Position numbers and translations under genes: made by a program. Shown one piece after another: positions 42,591 to 52,676 of a stretch of 58,003 nucleotides of DNA; position 1 is the stretch's first letter, and every line of letters starts with the position of its first letter. Location: the NCBI GenBank assembly GCA_019415335.1, contig DXKH01000023.1:1-58003 (forward strand), given 5' to 3'. This DNA is from Citrobacter sp. (GTDB taxonomy: Bacteria > Pseudomonadota > Gammaproteobacteria > Enterobacterales > Enterobacteriaceae). The notes under the pieces are model-generated. The model worked only from the letters and a program-made list of their open reading frames with translations. It did no database searches and was not told the origin of the DNA.

Positions 42591-43757
42591 ATGCGTTCGT
42601 TCTCCATGCCATTACCGACGCTGCTTTCTGGCTTTGTCGCCGTACTGATCGGCTATGCCAGTTCTGCGGCCATCATCTGGCAGGCCGCCCTGGCGGCAGG
42701 TGCCAGCACCACACAAATTGCCGGCTGGATGACCGCGCTGGGTATCGCGATGGGGGTCAGTACGCTGATCCTGACGTTCTGGTATCGCGCACCTGTACTC
42801 ACGGCATGGTCGACACCCGGCGCAGCGCTGTTGGTGACAGGGCTCCAGGGACTGACGCTGCCTGAGGCGATTGGCGTGTTCATCATCGCCAATGCGCTGA
42901 TCGTTTTGTGTGGCGTGACGGGATTATTCGCTCTCCTGATGCAGGTGATCCCCCACTCGCTGACGGCGGCCATGCTGGCCGGGATTTTGCTCCGCTTGGG
43001 CCTGCAGGCATTTGCCAGTCTCAATGACCAGTTTCTGCTTTGTGGCGGCATGTTGCTGACGTGGTTGATTCTGAAGAGAATTGCGCCGCGTTATGCGGTG
43101 ATTGCGGCGCTGGTTGCGGGTGCGATCATTGCGTTACTTGAAGGTGACATTGTCACCTCTTCGTTAGCGATGGTCCCGGTGTTACCTACCTTTATTGCCC
43201 CTCAGTTTACGCTGGCCCACAGTCTGGGGATTGCCGTGCCGCTCTTTCTGGTGACGATGGCGTCGCAGAATGCGCCCGGAGTGGCGACCATGAAAGCCGC
43301 GGGCTACGATGTCCCCGTCTCACCCCTGATTATTGTCACCGGCGTACTGGCGCTACTGTTTTCCCCTTTCGGCGTCTATTCCATCTGCATTGCCGCTATC
43401 ACCGCAGCGATTTGCCAGAGTCCGGAGGCCCATCCGGATGCGACTAAACGCTGGCTGGCCGCCGCTGCCGCCGGCGTGTTCTATCTGTTGGCTGGTATTT
43501 TTGGCAGTTCGATTACCGGTATGATGGCCGCCCTGCCAGCGAGCGGAATTCAGATGCTGGCGGGACTGGCGCTGCTGGGCACAATTTCGGGCAGTCTGTA
43601 TCAGGCGCTAAATCATGAAAGCGAGCGGGATGCCGCCGTGGTGACGTTTCTGGTCACCGCCAGTGGGCTAACGCTGTGGGGAGTGGGTTCGGCATTCTGG
43701 GGACTGATTGCGGGCGGGATGTGCTACACCGTCCTGAGATTAGCCCGACGCGCGTAA
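42591..43757 (+). CDS. ydcO: Benzoate-transporter-family membrane protein YdcO
   Basis: The 388-residue inner-membrane protein of the BenE family has 10-12 hydrophobic helices, a start MRSFSMPLPTLLSGFVAVLI and the conserved MASQNAPGVATMKAAGY segment in the second half. GGAGG stands before the ATG at 42591, so earlier in-frame starts are rejected. The substrate is not established in enterobacteria. Its 3' end overlaps the convergent AraC gene by 18 bases. Confidence 0.92.
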   Translation: MRSFSMPLPTLLSGFVAVLIGYASSAAIIWQAALAAGASTTQIAGWMTALGIAMGVSTLILTFWYRAPVLTAWSTPGAALLVTGLQGLTLPEAIGVFIIANALIVLCGVTGLFALLMQVIPHSLTAAMLAGILLRLGLQAFASLNDQFLLCGGMLLTWLILKRIAPRYAVIAALVAGAIIALLEGDIVTSSLAMVPVLPTFIAPQFTLAHSLGIAVPLFLVTMASQNAPGVATMKAAGYDVPVSPLIIVTGVLALLFSPFGVYSICIAAITAAICQSPEAHPDATKRWLAAAAAGVFYLLAGIFGSSITGMMAALPASGIQMLAGLALLGTISGSLYQALNHESERDAAVVTFLVTASGLTLWGVGSAFWGLIAGGMCYTVLRLARRA

Positions 43758-44609
43758 CTGCGACGGCGTCTTCCCGGTCACTTGTTTGAAACGATTACTG
43801 AAGTGGCTCGGAGAACTGAAGCCGCAGGCCAGCGCAATCTCCGTTAACGGACGCTGCGAGTGGCAGACCAGTTGCTTTGCCACAGCCATCCGGCGCTGCA
43901 TCACGTACTGATGCGGCGCCATTTTCATCGACTGGCGGAACATTCTGGCGAAATGAAATTCGCTCAGCGCGGCTTCATACGCCAGATCGGCAAGCGTCAA
44001 CGGTTCCGCCAGATGGGCGTCGATATAGGCCAGCACATTACGCAGTGTCACTGGCGCGAGTCCACCCGTTACCGTCGGCAATCGCCACTGCACGTTGCTG
44101 TAGTGCTGAATCATGTGGGTCATCAGGAGTGACGACGCGGCGCTGAGCGTCAGATGATTCGCAGGCTGGTGCCAGTCGTTGCCCAGTAAAAACTGCCGAT
44201 AGACCGCCGTAATCCCCGGGTCGTTGCCAAACGTCCGCTCATCCAGCGTAAAACGATAAGGGCTCTTATCCCAGACTTTTTCCCCGACTTCACGCAGATG
44301 CGCGTCAGTACAGTAGAGATGCACGAACGAGAGGTCATCGCGGATATCCCAGGTGGATTCACTCTCTTTAGGCAACAGGCAAAACCGGTCCGGTCCGCCC
44401 CCATTTTTCCAGCCTGAGGCCGTTTTCTGGTAGCTCTCGTAGCCATCCGCCACATACAGACTGAGCGTGTGGTGATCGCAATACTGCGTGATGGTATCGC
44501 GCTTATTCGACCATGCCGCCAACTGGACGCCCGAGCGCAATTCGACCGACTCCTGCAACACGGCATTGTGCTGGCTCAACTTTTCAAAGGCATCGTAAGA
44601 TCGGGTCAT
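43740..44609 (-). CDS. AraC-family transcriptional regulator
   Basis: The 289-residue protein has an N-terminal sensor domain and two C-terminal helix-turn-helix motifs: EPLTLADLAYEAALSEFHFA followed by RMFRQSMKMAPHQYV, and RPLTEIALACGFSSPSHFSN followed by RFKQVTGKTPSQLR. It is divergent from the EamA exporter gene across about 170 bases and is likely its regulator. K-12 has no gene like it here. The inducer is unknown. Confidence 0.9.
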   Translation of the reverse strand: MTRSYDAFEKLSQHNAVLQESVELRSGVQLAAWSNKRDTITQYCDHHTLSLYVADGYESYQKTASGWKNGGGPDRFCLLPKESESTWDIRDDLSFVHLYCTDAHLREVGEKVWDKSPYRFTLDERTFGNDPGITAVYRQFLLGNDWHQPANHLTLSAASSLLMTHMIQHYSNVQWRLPTVTGGLAPVTLRNVLAYIDAHLAEPLTLADLAYEAALSEFHFARMFRQSMKMAPHQYVMQRRMAVAKQLVCHSQRPLTEIALACGFSSPSHFSNRFKQVTGKTPSQLRASG

Positions 44610-44779
44610 ACCACCACATCAACGCTGTTATTCAGGCATTCAGTCTATCGCAGGTCCTGCCGGTTACCACCCGCCCGACAGAAAAAAGCGCAAGATTTTG
44701 CAAGTATCCCGCAAACCGATGAAAGCGCGTCGCCCGGCAATCTGCGACAGTCAATTATTGGGAATGAAGGGAGAAAATA

Positions 44780-45673
44780 ATGAACGCACTGTTGTATTGT
44801 CTGGTTGTGGTGATCTGGGGTACCACCTGGATCGCCATTTATTTGCAACAAGGCCCCGTTGCTGCGCCGGTGTCGATTTTCTGGCGTTTTGCGGTAGCGA
44901 CAGCCTTGATGATGATCATTATGCAGGTACGTGGAAAGCTGCGGACGCTATCGCTGCGTGACCATCTGTTCTGCCTGCTGCAAGGAAGTTGCGTCTTCTG
45001 CTTCAACTTCTGGTGTTTTTACACCGCAGCGGCCTGGATCAATACCGGACTGGAATCGGTGATCTTCTCCATGGCGGTGCTGTTTAACGCGGTGAACAGC
45101 TTCTTCTTTTTTGGGCAGAAGCCCCCGCTGCGGTTTTACTGCGCCGCCGCGCTGGGACTGACCGGTATCGTCACCCTCTTCTGGCAGGATCTGATGCGCA
45201 GCGGTTTTAGCGGGTCGTTGCTGCTGGGGATTGGGCTGAGCGCGCTGGGGACGTTTGGTTTCTCACTGGGGAACATGATAAGCCTTCGTCATCAGAAAAA
45301 AGGGCTGGAAGTGATGACCACCAACAGTTGGGCCATGCTGTACGGCACACTATTGATTGCGACGATTGCGCTGCTGCGTGGGGATAATTTCTCCCCGGAG
45401 TGGACCTTCAGCTATCTTGGTGCCCTGCTATATCTGGCGGTTTTTGGATCGGTTATCGCCTTCGGGGCTTACTTTACGCTGGTGGGAAGAATTGGCCCGA
45501 GCAATGCCGCATACAGCACGCTGTTATTTCCGCTGGTGGCGCTGTCATTTTCCACGGTTTACGAAGGCTATAGCTGGCAGATAAATGCGGTGGCGGGACT
45601 GGTTCTGATTCTGGTGGGAAATCTGGTGATGTTTGCCCGTCCTCCCGCACTTTTGCGCCGTCGGACGGCATAA
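44780..45673 (+). CDS. EamA-family (DMT superfamily) exporter
   Basis: The 297-residue protein has ten predicted helices in two EamA repeats, beginning MNALLYCLVVVIWGTTWIAI. The first repeat includes INTGLESVIFSMAVLFNAV and the second GALLYLAVFGSVIAFGAYF and GRIGPSNAAYSTLLFPLVAL. Such proteins export amino acids or metabolites from the inner membrane. With its divergent AraC regulator it forms an inserted two-gene unit between ydcO and ydcL. Confidence 0.88.
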   Translation: MNALLYCLVVVIWGTTWIAIYLQQGPVAAPVSIFWRFAVATALMMIIMQVRGKLRTLSLRDHLFCLLQGSCVFCFNFWCFYTAAAWINTGLESVIFSMAVLFNAVNSFFFFGQKPPLRFYCAAALGLTGIVTLFWQDLMRSGFSGSLLLGIGLSALGTFGFSLGNMISLRHQKKGLEVMTTNSWAMLYGTLLIATIALLRGDNFSPEWTFSYLGALLYLAVFGSVIAFGAYFTLVGRIGPSNAAYSTLLFPLVALSFSTVYEGYSWQINAVAGLVLILVGNLVMFARPPALLRRRTA

Positions 45674-45676
45674 AAA

Positions 45677-45700
45677 ACGCGCCATCAGACGATGGCGCGT
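45677..45700. terminator. Bidirectional terminator between the EamA gene and ydcL
   Basis: ACGCGCCATC (45677-45686) and GATGGCGCGT (45691-45700) form a 10-bp stem with a four-base loop. On the minus strand it is followed by six Ts, so it mainly serves ydcL. Confidence 0.8.
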
Positions 45701-45705
45701 GGTAA

Positions 45706-46374
45706 TTATTTCTGGTTGATATTAAACATGGAGGCGTCAGTCGCCATGTCATCAACCACTTTCTTCAACGTTTCAAACGCCATTGGCGTGTTCTGGTTGT
45801 TCAGGTCTTTACCTTCACCCTGACGGACGACTTTAATCACCGGCTTGTTGGTTGCCGCATCGATTAACTCGCCTTCAAAGTAGAGATGGGTGTCCATAGT
45901 ACGGTGACCGGTTGCCATTTGTGTACCGGCAACCACCAGCGCCACAGGAACCACTTCATAGAACTGCAACCCTTCTTTACTGGTATCCACCCCGGTGATC
46001 GCACCGCGGAAGATCAGGCTACGCGGCCCTGGTGTGGTCACCAGCGGTTTACGTTGACCAACGGCGGTTTTCATTTTCGTGTCGGTATAGGTCAACAGTT
46101 GATCGAGCACTTTCTGGCCGACCTGCGTGGTCGGTTTCGGTGTCGGATAATAGGTTATTGGATTCCAGACAATGTTGTCATATTTGGTTTCGCTGTAGCT
46201 GGGATCGACCCAACGTAGTACCGGCTGCCCGGTAGCGGATTTTGTTTCCTTAAGACCTGAGTAATCTTTTAAAAACCCAGAATATTTATCTGGCTGTGTG
46301 ACTTTTGATGCACAGCCAGATAAGGCCAGTAAACCAGTAAGCACTGCAACTTTAAATAAAGTATGAGTACGCAT
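45706..46374 (-). CDS. ydcL: DUF3313 lipoprotein YdcL
   Basis: The 222-residue protein has a lipoprotein signal with lipobox LALSGC (Cys21) and matches E. coli YdcL along its length (VLRWVDPSYSETKYDNIVWN, SLIFRGAITGVDTSKEGLQF). It should be anchored to the outer membrane on the periplasmic face. Function unknown. Confidence 0.94.
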   Translation of the reverse strand: MRTHTLFKVAVLTGLLALSGCASKVTQPDKYSGFLKDYSGLKETKSATGQPVLRWVDPSYSETKYDNIVWNPITYYPTPKPTTQVGQKVLDQLLTYTDTKMKTAVGQRKPLVTTPGPRSLIFRGAITGVDTSKEGLQFYEVVPVALVVAGTQMATGHRTMDTHLYFEGELIDAATNKPVIKVVRQGEGKDLNNQNTPMAFETLKKVVDDMATDASMFNINQK

Positions 46375-46530
46375 GAAACGATCCCTTAGAATATGCAGAT
46401 ATGCATTTGAAATAGTAGCAAAGGGAAATCATCTGCGTTGAATTAAAAATGGTAACCAAAGCACAATTTTTTTAGAGCGCCCAATTTTAAGAAAAACACT
46501 GGGCGCTGAGGGGGTTAGCGGAACAGCTAC

Positions 46531-47127
46531 TTAGGCTGTTTTACGTGCCAGAAGTGTGGCAAATCGCAGTTTAATTCGGTTACCGTTGGCATCCGTACGA
46601 TGCAGTTCACCGACATCTTCATTATATTTCAGTAATTCCCAGCCTTCGTAATAACGACGAAGTTCCCCTTCTTTAAACGCAAATGGGAAACCGACGGTGC
46701 ACGGAAAATCGGTGGTATCCATCGCTGCCACTATCAGGTTATAACCGCCTGGTCTGGTGCAACGCTGCATATTGTCGATTAAACCCGGAATCGTTTTGGC
46801 TTCGAGGAACATCAGTACCACGGTGGAGAGAATGAAATCATAGTCACCCTCAAACGTTAGGGCATTGAGATCCACCACTTTCGCCTGGAGATTGTCCAGC
46901 CCTTCTGCCGCTTTGATACGCTCGACGTTGGCGATGCTCATCGGGTTTTTATCCCACGCGGTCACGTCATAGCCCTTCGCCGCCAGATACAGACTGTTAC
47001 GCCCATTGCCACAGCCTAAATCCAGTGTTTTTCCCGGTTTGACGACCTTTACCGCCTCAAGAACGTCAGAGTGAGTGCGGGTTAAGTCATATTTTTCAGT
47101 GAAGTAATTATCGTCACGAAGGGTCAT
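46531..47127 (-). CDS. tehB: SAM-dependent tellurite methyltransferase TehB
   Basis: The 198-residue class I methyltransferase has the SAM motif [20 protein letters not shown] (about residues 33-52) and an acidic motif II near [15 protein letters not shown]. It methylates tellurite or selenite and confers resistance together with TehA. Its start overlaps the tehA stop by four bases. Confidence 0.95.
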   Translation of the reverse strand: MTLRDDNYFTEKYDLTRTHSDVLEAVKVVKPGKTLDLGCGNGRNSLYLAAKGYDVTAWDKNPMSIANVERIKAAEGLDNLQAKVVDLNALTFEGDYDFILSTVVLMFLEAKTIPGLIDNMQRCTRPGGYNLIVAAMDTTDFPCTVGFPFAFKEGELRRYYEGWELLKYNEDVGELHRTDANGNRIKLRFATLLARKTA

Positions 47128-48128
47128 TTTTTATCCTCAGATTTCAGTAATGCCGCGCGCTCTGTGCGAATGAGCAATTTTCCCTGCATCAGCAGTGCGA
47201 ACGTGCGTACCAGCAATAATGCGATGATAACATTGGTAAAGATGAACAGCGGCACCGCCAGTGTGTGAAAAAAGCCAGAGGGACTGGCGTGGCCGAGATG
47301 CAATCCGGTGGTCGCCAGCGCCGACACGCCGAACGAGAAACTCCAGAAAGAAGCGTTAAACGGTTGCGACAGATACCAGGGCATCAGGCGGAGCATAAAC
47401 AGCAGTTGCAGCAGTCCGTAGCCAAACAGCATTTTCGCCAGCGTGTCACTTTCGCCGCCGTTGACGCTCAGCCAGGCACTACAGGCCACCAGCGCGGGCG
47501 CAAGCTGGATCCCCAGCGAAGTCCGCATCGCGCCAGGTAATTCACCGGCACTGCGCAGACGTTGCAGAATCACGGGCTCCAGGCTCAGCCAGGAAAAAAC
47601 ACCGGCCCCTAAAAAGACCAGTCCGGCATCGGTATAGCCTAATGCGCCGCAGGCCATCGCGCTGATAAAGTTGTTAGCTACCGTCGGTAAATAGAGTCCG
47701 GGCGTGGTCGCCTCTTGTGGATGCGAACCGCGCCATAGTCCGGCAGTCTGCCACGCAGCGTAAACCAGTTGAATCACCACTCCCACGCTGAACAGGCCAA
47801 TCGCCAGCGGACGACACCACGGAACAAAGCCAATCGCCACCAGCATCGTGGTGGCCGGAAACAGGCTAACAAAACTGCTCATTACCGGGTGGCGAATCTC
47901 GGCAATTACGCTGTGCGGGAAGTGGATCAGGCGCGTGATAAACGCCAGCGTCAGCAGCCCCCATATCAGCATCGCCAGAATTACCAGACCGTCGCCGAAC
48001 CAGTGGCTGAGCGACCAGATTTGGCTGGCATAACGCCAGGCAAATCCCATTCCAATCGTCCCCAGGACCATACCAAAGTAGCCGGCAGGAAGATTCAGGA
48101 CGCGATCACGACTCTTGCTGTTACTCAT
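47124..48128 (-). CDS. tehA: Tellurite-resistance/dicarboxylate-type channel TehA
   Basis: The 334-residue inner-membrane protein of the SLAC1/TehA family has ten helices (for example [20 protein letters not shown] and [20 protein letters not shown]). TehA is a trimeric anion-channel relative. It is the first gene of the tehAB operon and is divergent from ydcK. Confidence 0.94.
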   Translation of the reverse strand: MSNSKSRDRVLNLPAGYFGMVLGTIGMGFAWRYASQIWSLSHWFGDGLVILAMLIWGLLTLAFITRLIHFPHSVIAEIRHPVMSSFVSLFPATTMLVAIGFVPWCRPLAIGLFSVGVVIQLVYAAWQTAGLWRGSHPQEATTPGLYLPTVANNFISAMACGALGYTDAGLVFLGAGVFSWLSLEPVILQRLRSAGELPGAMRTSLGIQLAPALVACSAWLSVNGGESDTLAKMLFGYGLLQLLFMLRLMPWYLSQPFNASFWSFSFGVSALATTGLHLGHASPSGFFHTLAVPLFIFTNVIIALLLVRTFALLMQGKLLIRTERAALLKSEDKK

Positions 48129-48240
48129 TTTGTTTATTTTATAAAGTATATTTGAAATGCATTTTATGGAATTTCATCCGTTTTAGCCAGTGCCGCAGAA
48201 TTTGCTACGGTTATAGTAAGCGACTAAACGGAATGCCTTC

Positions 48241-49221
48241 ATGCGTAAATACCGACTCAGCGACGAACCGCGCGCGTTCAGTTATCTGGATAATGGCAAT
48301 AAAAAGAGCGTTTTACTACGCCAGATTATCGCACTTGTTGACTTCAGCGATGTGAAAGCCGGTGATGCTGGCGGCTGGATTGATGACGAAAGTGTGCTGG
48401 CCCACACCGGGGACTGCTGGATTTACGACGAAAACGCGCTGGCCTTTGCCGGCTGTACGATTTCGGGTAATGCGCGTATCACGCAACCCTGCCTTCTGCG
48501 CGACCATGTCCGCATCGGCGATAACGTCTGGATTGACCACGCGGAACTCAGTCACGGCGCCAGAATCAGTGACAACGTCACGATACAGTCATCCACGGTC
48601 CGCGGCGACTGCCACCTCTTTGGTGACGCGCGGATTTTACAGCAATCAGAAATCGTTGCAGCACGCGGCCTCACCGTCGACCGCGATCAGATCCTGCAAA
48701 TCTATGACCGCGCCACGGTCAGCCGCTCGCGCATTGTCCACCAGGCGCAAATCTATGGTGACGCCATCATCAACTACGCGTTTATTGAACATCGGGCCGA
48801 GGTCTTTGATGACGCGCTGATTGAAGGTAATGACGAAAACAACGTCTGGATTTGCGATTGTGCGAAAGTCTACGGTCGGGCACAGGTGATCGCCGGTACG
48901 GAGGACGATGCGATCCCCACCCTGCGCTACAGTTCACAGGTGGCGGAACAGGCGCGCGTGGAGGGCAACTGCGTGCTTAAACATCACGTTCTGGTGGGCG
49001 GAAACGCTGTACTGCGAGGCGGGCCCATTTTACTCGACGATCACATTCTGATTGAAGGCGATGCGCGCATTCTCGGTGAGGTGCTGATTGAAAATCATAT
49101 CGACATCCGCGGGCACACCACCGTGGAGGCTGCCACAGACGATGCCATTCACCTGCGCGGGCCGAAAGTGTTCAATGGCGAGCAGCATATCACCCGCACA
49201 CCGCTGATTGGCTCACTGTAG
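48241..49221 (+). CDS. ydcK: Left-handed beta-helix protein YdcK
   Basis: The 326-residue protein is largely hexapeptide repeats that fold into a left-handed beta-helix ([57 protein letters not shown]). The N-terminus [20 protein letters not shown] matches E. coli YdcK. It looks like an acyl/acetyltransferase-type scaffold, with no known reaction. Its end overlaps the convergent rimL by nine bases. Confidence 0.92.
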   Translation: MRKYRLSDEPRAFSYLDNGNKKSVLLRQIIALVDFSDVKAGDAGGWIDDESVLAHTGDCWIYDENALAFAGCTISGNARITQPCLLRDHVRIGDNVWIDHAELSHGARISDNVTIQSSTVRGDCHLFGDARILQQSEIVAARGLTVDRDQILQIYDRATVSRSRIVHQAQIYGDAIINYAFIEHRAEVFDDALIEGNDENNVWICDCAKVYGRAQVIAGTEDDAIPTLRYSSQVAEQARVEGNCVLKHHVLVGGNAVLRGGPILLDDHILIEGDARILGEVLIENHIDIRGHTTVEAATDDAIHLRGPKVFNGEQHITRTPLIGSL

Positions 49222-49758
49222 CGACGAATCAATAATCCGCGCATACAGATTAACATCGTCATAGTGACCGTTGAGGAACTCCGCCTGCTTCAGGCAACCT
49301 TCCAGTGCAAAGCCATTGCGCAGTGCAACCTGATTACTGGCCAGATTTTTTACCCGGCATTTGATCACAAAACGGCGGATTTCACCGCGCCCGGCATAGT
49401 GGTGAATAAATGCCTGCAACGCGCGCGACAGGATGCCTTTCCCCTGCTGCGCCTCGTCGATCCAGTAGCCGATGTAAGCCGCTTTATTCAACGGTTCGAT
49501 CTGATTAAACGACAGCACGCCCAGCATCTCATCACCGTCAAAAATCAGGAACATTTTGGCGTAGCCCCGCTGATGCAGCACCATATTGCCCTGCACCGTT
49601 TTGCGCGTATCCTCTTCCGTATTGACGTATCGCGGCCAGTCAAAGAACTGCATTAGCCAGGCGCTGTTTTTACCTACCAGTTGATGCAACCCGGCAACGT
49701 GACATTCCTCTACCGCCCGAAGTTGCAGCGTGTCATTGATCTCAATAATTTCACTCAT
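49213..49758 (-). CDS. rimL: Ribosomal-protein L7/L12 serine acetyltransferase RimL
   Basis: The 181-residue GNAT enzyme starts [20 protein letters not shown]. It has the acetyl-CoA loop [20 protein letters not shown], then [20 protein letters not shown] and [17 protein letters not shown]. RimL acetylates the N-terminal serine of L12 to give L7. An in-frame ATG eight codons upstream is disfavoured by the family length. Confidence 0.94.
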   Translation of the reverse strand: MSEIIEINDTLQLRAVEECHVAGLHQLVGKNSAWLMQFFDWPRYVNTEEDTRKTVQGNMVLHQRGYAKMFLIFDGDEMLGVLSFNQIEPLNKAAYIGYWIDEAQQGKGILSRALQAFIHHYAGRGEIRRFVIKCRVKNLASNQVALRNGFALEGCLKQAEFLNGHYDDVNLYARIIDSSLQ

Positions 49759-49795
49759 CCGTTTCCGTCCTCCCGCGTTCACACATTCATTAGCA

Positions 49796-49909
49796 TTGAG
49801 CGTTTTTATTCTACTTACCTCACATTATTTTTTATTTCCTCTGCTTTCGCTATTTCCACGTGAAGCTGCTCACAATTATTCGCCCAACCAGCGCCTATAA
49901 AACGCTCAA
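49796..49909. promoter_or_regulatory. Inverted repeat upstream of sgcX, candidate SgcR sites
   Basis: TTGAGCGTTTT (49796-49806) and AAAACGCTCAA (49899-49909) are perfect 11-base inverted copies about 90 bases apart, in the only intergenic region that can hold the sgc promoter. They could be paired operator half-sites; assignment to SgcR is inference. Confidence 0.4.
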
Positions 49910-49942
49910 CGAGTGATTGTTTTATCGTCTACGGAGATCCTT

Positions 49943-51064
49943 ATGTCATTTTCTGTGCAGGAAACCCTGTTCTCGCTTTTGCATCTCAACGCCGTTTCTG
50001 GGCATGAAAACAGCGTCGCTGAGGTCATGCTACGCGAATTTAAACGTCAGGCAAAAGAGGTCTGGCGCGATCGACTGGGAAATGTCGTTGCCCGCTACGG
50101 CAGTGATAACCCAAACGCCTTGCGACTGATGATGTTTGCCCATATGGATGAAGTCGGCTTTATGGTGCGCAAAATTGAGCCGTCGGGATTTTTACGCTTC
50201 GAGCGTGTGGGCGGCCCGGCGCAGGTCACCATGTCCGGTTCGGTCGTCACGCTCGCCGGGGATAACGGCCCGGTGATGGGATGCATCGGCATTAAGGCGT
50301 ACCACTTCGCTAAGGGGGATGAGCGTACGCAGTCGCCTTCTGTCGATAAACTGTGGATTGATATTGGCGCGAAAGATAAAGCGGACGCCCAGCGGATGGG
50401 CATCCAGGTAGGCACGCCGGTTACGCTGTATAACCCACCGCAACGGCTGGCGAATGACCTGGTGTGCAGCAAAGCGCTGGACGATCGTCTGGGATGTACT
50501 GCGCTACTGGGCGTGGCGGATGCCATCGGTGCGGCGTCACTGGATATCGAGGTGTATCTGGTGGCCTCCGTGCAGGAAGAGTTCAACATCCGCGGCATTG
50601 TCCCGGTATTACGTCGCGTAAAACCGGATCTCGCCATCGGCATTGATATTACACCGTCATGCGATACGCCGGATCTACAGGACTATTCAGACGTCCGAAT
50701 CAATCAGGGTGTTGGCATCACCTGCCTGAACTACCACGGTCGCGGCACACTGGCCGGATTAATTACGCCGCCACGGCTGATCCAGATGCTCGAGCAAACG
50801 GCCCTTGCGCACCACATTCCCGTGCAGCGCGAAGTGGCACCCGGCGTCATCACCGAAACCGGTTATATCCAGGTTGAGCAGGACGGCATTCCCTGCGCCA
50901 GCCTCTCCATCCCTTGTCGTTATACCCACTCTCCGGCGGAGGTCGCCAGTCTGCGCGATTTGACTGACTGCATTCGCTTATTGACCGCCCTGGCTGGCCT
51001 GCCAGCCGAGCACTTTCCCGTTGAGCCTGATTCAGGCACTACACAAGAGGCAAATCCATTATGA
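49943..51064 (+). CDS. sgcX: M42-family putative aminopeptidase SgcX
   Basis: The 373-residue protein has the length of E. coli SgcX. M42 metallopeptidase marks are LMMFAHMDEVGFMVRKIEPS, KALDDRLGCTALLG and VASVQEEFNIRGIVPV, which carry the binuclear metal ligands and catalytic Glu. Members of this family include endoglucanases and aminopeptidases; the substrate is unknown. GGAGATCC stands before the ATG. It is the first gene of the sgc operon, and its stop overlaps the sgcB start. Confidence 0.93.
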   Translation: MSFSVQETLFSLLHLNAVSGHENSVAEVMLREFKRQAKEVWRDRLGNVVARYGSDNPNALRLMMFAHMDEVGFMVRKIEPSGFLRFERVGGPAQVTMSGSVVTLAGDNGPVMGCIGIKAYHFAKGDERTQSPSVDKLWIDIGAKDKADAQRMGIQVGTPVTLYNPPQRLANDLVCSKALDDRLGCTALLGVADAIGAASLDIEVYLVASVQEEFNIRGIVPVLRRVKPDLAIGIDITPSCDTPDLQDYSDVRINQGVGITCLNYHGRGTLAGLITPPRLIQMLEQTALAHHIPVQREVAPGVITETGYIQVEQDGIPCASLSIPCRYTHSPAEVASLRDLTDCIRLLTALAGLPAEHFPVEPDSGTTQEANPL

Positions 51065-51339
51065 AAAAGATCCTTGTGGCATGCGGTACCGGCATGTCGA
51101 CGTCAACCATGATTGCGCATAAGTTGCAAGAGTTCCTTGCCGAACAAGGCATTGCGGCCAGCACCGCCCAGTGCTGTCTCAATGAGATCCCGCTGAATTG
51201 TAACGGCATGGACCTGATTGTGACCTCCATGCGCACCAACAACGATTACGGTATTCCCACGTTAAATGGCGCGGCCCTGCTAACGGGAATTAACGACGAC
51301 GCCTTAAAGCAAGAAATCAAGGCACTGTTAACGCAATAA
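51061..51339 (+). CDS. sgcB: PTS enzyme IIB SgcB (galactitol-like)
   Basis: The 92-residue protein has the phosphocysteine loop in KKILVACGTGMSTSTMIAHK (Cys9). It relays phosphate from SgcA to the sugar bound by SgcC. It starts within the sgcX stop (ATGA). Confidence 0.93.
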   Translation: MKKILVACGTGMSTSTMIAHKLQEFLAEQGIAASTAQCCLNEIPLNCNGMDLIVTSMRTNNDYGIPTLNGAALLTGINDDALKQEIKALLTQ

Positions 51340-51351
51340 CAAGGAGGCATT

Positions 51352-52665
51352 ATGTTTGACTACATCCTGTCTCTCGGCGGTACTGTTTTTGTCCCCATCA
51401 TCATGATTGTAATCGGGTTGATCTTCCGTATTCCCTGGCTGCAGGCGATCAAGGCCGGGGTGACGGTAGGGATTGGTTTTGTCGGGATGGGGCTGGTGAT
51501 CGTAATGGCGATCGACAGCCTCAGCCCGCCCATTAAAGTGATGATTGAACGCTTCGGCCTGACCCTGCATGTGTTTGACGTCGGCGCAGGGCCGGCTTCT
51601 GGCGTCGGGTATGCCACCGCCATTGGCGCAATGATTATCCCGATCATTTTTCTGCTCAACGTCGCGATGCTGGTCACTCGTCTGACCAAAACCATGAACG
51701 TCGATATCTATAACTACTGGCACTACGCCATTACCGGTACCGTGGTCCAGTTAATGACCGGCAGCCTGATTTATGGCGTGCTGGGCGCCATTTGCCACGC
51801 GGCTCTGTCGTTAAAAATGGCCGACTGGACGGCAAAACGGGTGCAAAGCATTGTCGGTCTGGAGGGGATCTCCATCCCGCAGGGTTATGGTTCCAGTTCC
51901 GTACCGCTGTTCGTTCTGCTGGATGCTATCTACGAAAAAATCCCGTTCATGAAGGGACGCAACATCGATGCCCAGGAGATCCAGAAACGCTACGGCATGG
52001 TGGGCGACCCGGTCATTATCGGTGTGGTACTCGGTCTGATCTTTGGCCTCGCCGCAGGAGAAGGGTTTAAGGGATGCGCCAGCCTGATGATTACCGTCGC
52101 GGCGATTATGGTGCTGTTCCCGCGCATGATCCGCCTGATTGTTGAAGGATTACTCCCCATCTCCGACGGCGCACGGAAATTTTTCCAGAAGCATTTCAAG
52201 GGGCGCGAGGTGTATATCGGTCTGGATACCGCCGTCACGCTGGGCCACCCCACCACTATTGCCGTTGGCCTGCTGCTGATCCCCATCATGCTGATTCTGG
52301 CCAGCATCTTACCCGGCAACAAAGTACTGCCGCTTGCCGATCTGCCCGTCGCGCCATTCTTTATCTGTATGGCGACGGTGATCCATCGCGGCGACCTGAT
52401 TCGTACCTTAATCAGCGGCGTGATTGTCATGGTCACCGTCCTGTTGATTGCCACGCAGTTTGCCCCGTACTTCACCGACATGGCGCTTAAGGGCGGTTTC
52501 AGCTTTGCCGGTGAAAACGCGCAAATCTCGGCGCTGTCCGTGGGCAACATGTTTGGCTGGTCAATCTCGGAGCTGATGTCGCTTGGCATCATTGGCGTCG
52601 TTGTGGCGGTAGGTATCGTCGCCAGCGTCGTGCTGTTCTTACGTAAACGTGAACTATCGGAATAA
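51352..52665 (+). CDS. sgcC: PTS enzyme IIC SgcC (galactitol-like permease)
   Basis: The 437-residue membrane permease of the GatC family has many helices (GTVFVPIIMIVIGLIFRIPW, VGIGFVGMGLVIVMAIDSL), with the family loop YNYWHYAITGTVVQLMTGSL. It imports and phosphorylates an unidentified sugar or polyol with SgcA and SgcB. A GGAGG-like site precedes the start. Confidence 0.93.
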   Translation: MFDYILSLGGTVFVPIIMIVIGLIFRIPWLQAIKAGVTVGIGFVGMGLVIVMAIDSLSPPIKVMIERFGLTLHVFDVGAGPASGVGYATAIGAMIIPIIFLLNVAMLVTRLTKTMNVDIYNYWHYAITGTVVQLMTGSLIYGVLGAICHAALSLKMADWTAKRVQSIVGLEGISIPQGYGSSSVPLFVLLDAIYEKIPFMKGRNIDAQEIQKRYGMVGDPVIIGVVLGLIFGLAAGEGFKGCASLMITVAAIMVLFPRMIRLIVEGLLPISDGARKFFQKHFKGREVYIGLDTAVTLGHPTTIAVGLLLIPIMLILASILPGNKVLPLADLPVAPFFICMATVIHRGDLIRTLISGVIVMVTVLLIATQFAPYFTDMALKGGFSFAGENAQISALSVGNMFGWSISELMSLGIIGVVVAVGIVASVVLFLRKRELSE

Positions 52666-52676
52666 GGAGTATCTTC

